In this document: positions 59,196-64,000 of the stretch, piece after piece
How the letters are laid out: each line of letters begins with the position of its first letter
Numbering within the stretch: the first letter of the stretch is position 1
Source: Prostheceraeus crozeri
Taxonomy: Eukaryota > Platyhelminthes > Polycladida > Euryleptidae
Reading direction: 5' to 3'
DNA: 64,000 bases
NCBI GenBank assembly: GCA_907163375.1
Contig: CAJQUW010015617.1
Location: forward strand, 98,333 to 162,332
The notes under the pieces: model-generated
What the model saw: the letters and a program-made list of their open reading frames with translations, nothing else
What the model was told of the DNA's origin: nothing
The model's database searches: none
Made by a program: the position numbers and the translations under genes

Positions 59196-62100
59196 TGATG
59201 TAGGTTTTCAGGTGCAAAATGCTATGGTTGCTTTGTAATTTAGTGAATGAATTTCGACTTTTTCGCTTTTTTCATGTTTTTATGTATCCGTCAGTAGCGT
59301 TTTCCAATTACATTGCTTTACAGTAACTGCTAATCCTGTAAGTATTCGTTTTTCAATCGTTCATTATGATATCTGTATGCATCGAAAATGCTTACTCGTT
59401 GAAGAAGCATCAATGACAGGAGTCCATGAATGAACTGCTTCCTTAATACTTCTCTAAGAAAACGTGCTGTGGATATGACGAATATAGTTCCACTATATAT
59501 GCCTCTTCTGCATTTGCACTACCTTTTCCATCGACTTCTTCTAATTGCATTTATATCTGTAACAGACTTTCTAAATTCAATGAGTAAGCATGGAGAAGTA
59601 TACATTATTCCTATCTCCTGAAAAAAATCAATGTTAGAAGTTATGCGTTACTGTTACTGTTAGAAGTTATGAGTTGCTGGACGAAGAGTTTCGATTCTGC
59701 TTTTCCAGTGTTGCTAAGGGGACAGGCGGGCTGGCTGGTGCAGCTTGTATGTATGCATGTATGTATGTGGTGAAAGAAAAACAAGCTACGTGGATTATGC
59801 AATGGCTTCGTGAAAAACACTGATAGAAGAAGACAGCAAGATAATCAGATCCCATTTCAGGTTGTTTATTCCTTTGCCATCTCCTGCGAGGTTTGTTGCA
59901 AGTGAAACGAAGTTCCACAGCAAATCCTCAATTCCATCGCCTACCCCATTTACAACAAACACGGTAGCCCATCATCACACCGGTAGTGTAGATTCGAGAA
60001 CGACTCCAGAACTCTGGGTCACCATCCCTACCTGGTGCAGGTAATTAACTATTACAACGTCCTTTGGTTGAGTGGGAGGTGGGGGGGTAGGCTATTGGGA
60101 GGGTGGGGGTCTGGGGAGTTACTTTGCATCAATACCTTTTGAATTTGAAAGAGAAAGACGATCTCAATTGTGCTACACAAACTTCATTCGGCTTTATGGG
60201 ATACTTTTAGACGAAAAAAAACTCTTTGCCATTTATTATAATTCCACCACACATCTGACCAGTCTTATGGGTGTTGTGATGTGTCCAGTTGCTGTTTCTT
60301 TTGTTTCGCTTCTTCCATCATGCAGTCATATTTATGTACATAACGTTGTTTATTCTACATTATTTCAATTGAACGGTTCGGTTACAGCAATATGTCAGTT
60401 CGATTTTATGTCGGCCAGCGACAATTATAAAAACTATATCTGTGTTGACATGGTCAAAGGAAGGCCAGCCATATTTTCAGATCTACGGGAGACGTCAAAA
60501 TGGGAGCATGAACTTACTGCATGTTTCAAGCTCGGAGACATCAAAATCCTGCGATTCATGCGTTGATAGTCTGGATTGCCCAAACAGGTGGATGGACGCT
60601 CTGAGTGTAATATATAGCAATGCCATTCTCCAGCTAATGATAAACTGCGAGTTAGTAACATTTCAAAGTCATAGTCTTTTAAGCATCCGTTGGGTAAGCG
60701 ATGATGAAGAGAAATCATAATCGTTCATTTTGGAGTATGATATGTGCATATCTTCGATTCATCTATACAGATGATGAGGGCGCCGTCAATATTGTCGTCT
60801 CATGAGACGAAGATGGTCCTCAAAGGAGCAAGCCGCATACAGAGGGATCTTGTTACGCAAACTCAAGGTAATTGAATTTTTAGAATATAAAAAATTAAAC
60901 TTTACAAGTTCAATTCATAAGAATCACTGGAATCATTGAAGTTAGTCTTTACGAAATAAGTACAAGCTCATTCATTTCCATGAGTGTTTATCGGTGTGGA
61001 TGCATTGAACAGCGATTAAGAAAGTTGGTGATGTCTGATTTTTATTGAAATTCCGAAAGTTCTAAGTATGAGAATTGAAGCAATGTTTTTTGTCTTAACA
61101 TTAACACCAGCTAAAATATTCGAAAGATATATCATGTTAAAAAATTCACATTGTGTAAAAGTAATTGACATTCCAAACTTACTTGTTTATTCTCCAGAAG
61201 AACAAGGTGAAACTTTGTTTGTCGGAGTGAGTCACCTTGCACACCACTTCTATATTCTTTTCGCCAACTTCCTAACGATTCCCAAGCAATTCACTTACAT
61301 GGATCCTTCAGGGAGTGCGAAATGTGCATGAGTAGTGACCAACATATCACCAGGTGGCTGTAAGTGTAAAATGATTTTGGATTTCAATGGATAATGCAGT
61401 GATTGCATTTACTCTTCTTAGAAGATTAATTTAGGTATTTTGCCCAAAATCTTCATAGAAATAATGTTCGTTTTCACAGACTTCTGAGAATTTCGACTTT
61501 CACCTCCAAACTTGAACATGAATCAAGTCGACAGTGATGCATATGTTAAAACATATGCCATATATGTTAAACAACATTAATCTCAAGCATCTCATTATCT
61601 AATTTATGTGATTGCCTGAACATAAATAGCTTTTATACTGTGCTAACATAGAACCACCTGTTTCTATAATATCAAGGATTTCATGCAAACTTAGAATATG
61701 ACTGCCTCTTATCGGTGATAACAATGGTAGAATGATTTAGGGAATAATTTCTTTGGTATTGTTGTACCTTATAATCTGACTATAGCCAGTTACTGTACGA
61801 TTCAGTTGTCATGATTTTCTACCTATTCGTAAATCTATTTTCCCTTTCCAAAGGTCATTCAACCAAGTTAACAAAATTTCCTCGGTAACGATAGGAAGCG
61901 CATCAACGAAACATGGTCACAAAATTGGCCGACTAGGTACAGTTGCGGTGTTACTCGGCTGATGTTATGCAGAATTTTTTATCCATTCGGCCGGGAGACG
62001 GCGCAGGCCTTCTATTCGAAAGACTCGAAAGTTGATGTAAACAAAACATAGGGATAGTAATGTGGAGGAGGATGGTCGATAGCGCGATAACGAAAGTGAT

Positions 62101-62449
62101 TATTGCTGGGAAGTCAAGTGCCTCGCAATCACGACGCAAAAGACGTGGGTAAGCTAATGAAAAAATATGTAATGCAGACATATATATTTCATTCGAGGAT
62201 CAAATGTCTTAACTGCGGATGCAATATTTCCACAGCTTTTGTGGCGGAGGAGGTCCTACGACGTATTGTTGAACGCCTGGAAGTGTACTTGTGTATATCG
62301 ACCAGCCTTGGTCGCCGAGTTCCGTATGTTGTGTACGTGTGTCAAGCTATGTACTTTATGAAATGTTTCTACATGTCTCACTTGATATAAATCTTCTGCG
62401 ACTTACTGTATTTTGGATTCCCATAACTTTTTTGAAACATATACCGCTA
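59196..62449. other. Unique core between inverted satellite arrays
   Basis: A 3.25-kb core with no satellite. It has a TATG microsatellite near 59745-59770. The longest plus-strand frame, 60072-60566 (164 codons), begins in a glycine-rich GGGGTGGG stretch and shows no domain I know, but its later half (from about 60200) has ordinary amino-acid use. The frames 60442-60720 and 61068-61331 (plus) are also unrecognised. If the flanking arrays are element arms, these would be the candidate cargo. Otherwise this is plain anonymous DNA. Confidence 0.4.
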
Positions 62450-63117
62450 TATATTCATGGATTGGGACGTAGAAGGAGAGTACTTCTGAGAGGGATGTGT
62501 TAGGCTACTAGAAAATGTTTAATCCCCGCATTTGTGTAGAGAACTTGTCAGTTATTTCGAGAGCATAAGTTGAAAAAAGTTCAGTAATTTTGCGTAGATT
62601 CCTGTACGTGGATTGGGGCAAAGAAGGAGGGCACGTCTGCGAGAGCATCGAGATGTCAATGTAGGTGTATTAGGCTACTACAAATTGTTTGGTCCACGCA
62701 TTTGTGCTGAGAACTTATTTGTTATTTCAAGAGAATAAGTTGAATAAAATTGATTAAATTTGCGTAGATTCTTACGCCGACATGTACGTGGATTTGGGCA
62801 AAGAAGGAGGGCACGTCCCCGACGGCATCGGGATAGTGAAGTAGAGGTGTTAGGCTTCGAGAAAATGTTTGGTCCACGTATTTATGCTGAGAACTTCTTA
62901 GTTAATTCAAAAGAATAGGTTGATTAATTTTGTAATTTCCTATTGGCCTACATGCACGTGGATTGGGGCAAAGAAGGAGGGCACGTCTGCGAGAGCATCG
63001 GGTAGTGAAGTAGGGTGTTAGGCTACGAGAAAATGTTTGGTCCACGTATTTATGATGAGAACTTGTTAGTTAATTCAAGAGAATAGGTTGATTAAAGTTG
63101 TAGTTTCCTATTGGACT
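62450..63117 (-). repeat. ~178-bp satellite array, reverse orientation
   Basis: The same family as 58025-59195, reverse-complemented. GTGTTAGGCTAC-type words lie at about 62499, 62668, 62847 and 63027, and GCAAAGAAGGAGGGCACGTC near 62618, 62799 and 62968. About four copies, cut off abruptly at the skewed block that starts near 63118. Confidence 0.92.
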
Positions 63118-64000
63118 TGTGCTGTTGCGCTGTGCTGCACTGCTTTGGCATTGCCTGGTGTTTGTGGCTTCTTGCTTGTGGGATGTGCTGAGTGCCTCAG
63201 CTTGGGTTTTTCGGTGTGCTCTGTTTTGGTGGCTGCTGTCTGTGTGGCTGGGTGGACTGCTATCTGTCTTTTGCATGTTCTGTTGTTGTCGGTTTCTGAT
63301 GGTGTTTTTTTGTGTGTGGGTTCTTGCATGTGCTTGTATGTGCTTGCTTGCATCTTATGGGCTGTGCTCCGGCTTTGTCTGTGTTTTGGCCTGTTGCACT
63401 TGCACGGTTTTGATTTTGCTTTGGTTCGTGCTCTCTTATGTTGCTTTTGTTTGGGGTCTTGTGGCATGTGTTTTGTGCAGTTGATTGACTTGCCCAATTT
63501 ATCATTTGATTTCCTATGCTTTGTGTTATGTGTTGTAAATGTTTGTTCTCTGTGTCATGTCTTGCACGACTGGGTTGCTGCATCTGCCTGTGCACATATG
63601 CTGTCGTGTTGCAGGCTTTGCTTCTGCTGTCGGGCTGTGTGTTGGTTGCTTTGCAGGTGGTGCACTGTGCGGTGGGGGGGTGGCGTGCTTTGGCATTGCA
63701 CAGGCCGTCTGGTGAGATAGGTGTCTTGGTGCGGTCTGTTCTTGTCTTGGTATTTGCGTGCCTTGTTGTTTGGGGCACTATGCTTTGCTGATGTGTGTGG
63801 TACTTGCGTGACTTTATTCTGTGTGCACTTCTGCTGTTTGGGGATGGGGGTGGTGCTGGGCATTGGGGAGGTGAGGGTGGGTGGGCGGGTTGTTGCATCA
63901 CTAGTGTGCACGGTCGGAGGCGGGCAGATGTTTTGGGGTGTGTTGCTCCTTTGCATTTTTCTGTGTGTGTCTATTGGCATGCACGCTGGCTGTTTTTGGG
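63118..64000. other. A-poor T/G-rich block at the window end (possible artefact)
   Basis: After TTTCCTATTGG of the satellite unit, composition turns suddenly T/G-rich with little A, with CTGTGCTG and TTGCATG-type words but no fixed period. Open frames of up to about 210 codons appear on both strands and lack domains. It resembles the blocks at 36906 and 39846, though with more C. It continues past the window. Confidence 0.65.

Noticed and set aside
63088-63980. Frames of 120-213 codons on both strands at the window end
   Set aside because: A-poor T/G-rich composition again; products are low-complexity and overlap one another on both strands.

Overview
The window is AT-rich invertebrate nuclear DNA, about 64 kb, built almost entirely from transposable elements, tandem repeats and low-complexity sequence. 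I found no host protein-coding gene I could name. The element mix (BEL/Pao, GalEa-type Copia, a Penelope-like element, an RTE-type LINE, a CR1/L2-type LINE end, hAT, several MITE-like hairpins) and the frequent AGGCCTA words suggest an arthropod or marine invertebrate. No sequence here fixes the taxon.

Layout. 1-3563: right part of a BEL/Pao LTR retrotransposon with a long pol frame open from the window edge. 3570-9670: no recognisable gene, one possible hAT scrap. 9675-10370: decayed minisatellite. 10829-12419: minus-strand Penelope-like element (reverse transcriptase plus GIY-YIG part) carrying an internal inverted duplication, abutted by a MITE-like element at 12420-13285. 14091-14524: 3' end of a CR1/L2-like LINE. 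15270-24107: a dead RTE-type LINE split by two later insertions, a young Copia element (15336-20016) and a hAT element (20139-21866, perfect 8-bp target duplication). 25801-25872: a 56-bp hairpin between perfect 8-bp direct repeats. 28909-34550: a 5.6-kb palindrome whose arms are built of tandem units, resembling a Foldback-type transposon. 36413-37560: satellite with a ~200-bp unit. 37757-39401: short non-autonomous LTR element on the minus strand. 39846-50035: about 10 kb of extremely skewed sequence (T/G, then G, then T/G, then A/T only), probably an assembly or base-calling artefact. 50036-57393: mostly anonymous DNA with a MITE and a minisatellite. 57394-57473: an 80-bp perfect palindrome with TA ends. 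58025-59195 and 62450-63117: the same ~178-bp satellite in opposite orientations around a 3.25-kb core. 63118-64000: another A-poor, T/G-rich block.

How it fits together. The main history is repeated nesting of elements plus inverted tandem-repeat architecture. Two structures (28.9-34.6 kb and 58.0-63.1 kb) have tandem units of about 175-180 bp arranged head to head around a centre. The first has element-like ends and a plausible 8-9 bp target duplication, and is the best candidate for an undescribed mobile system. The skewed blocks begin in or next to repeats, and their long open frames arise because all three stop codons contain A, which those strands nearly lack. They should not be read as genes.
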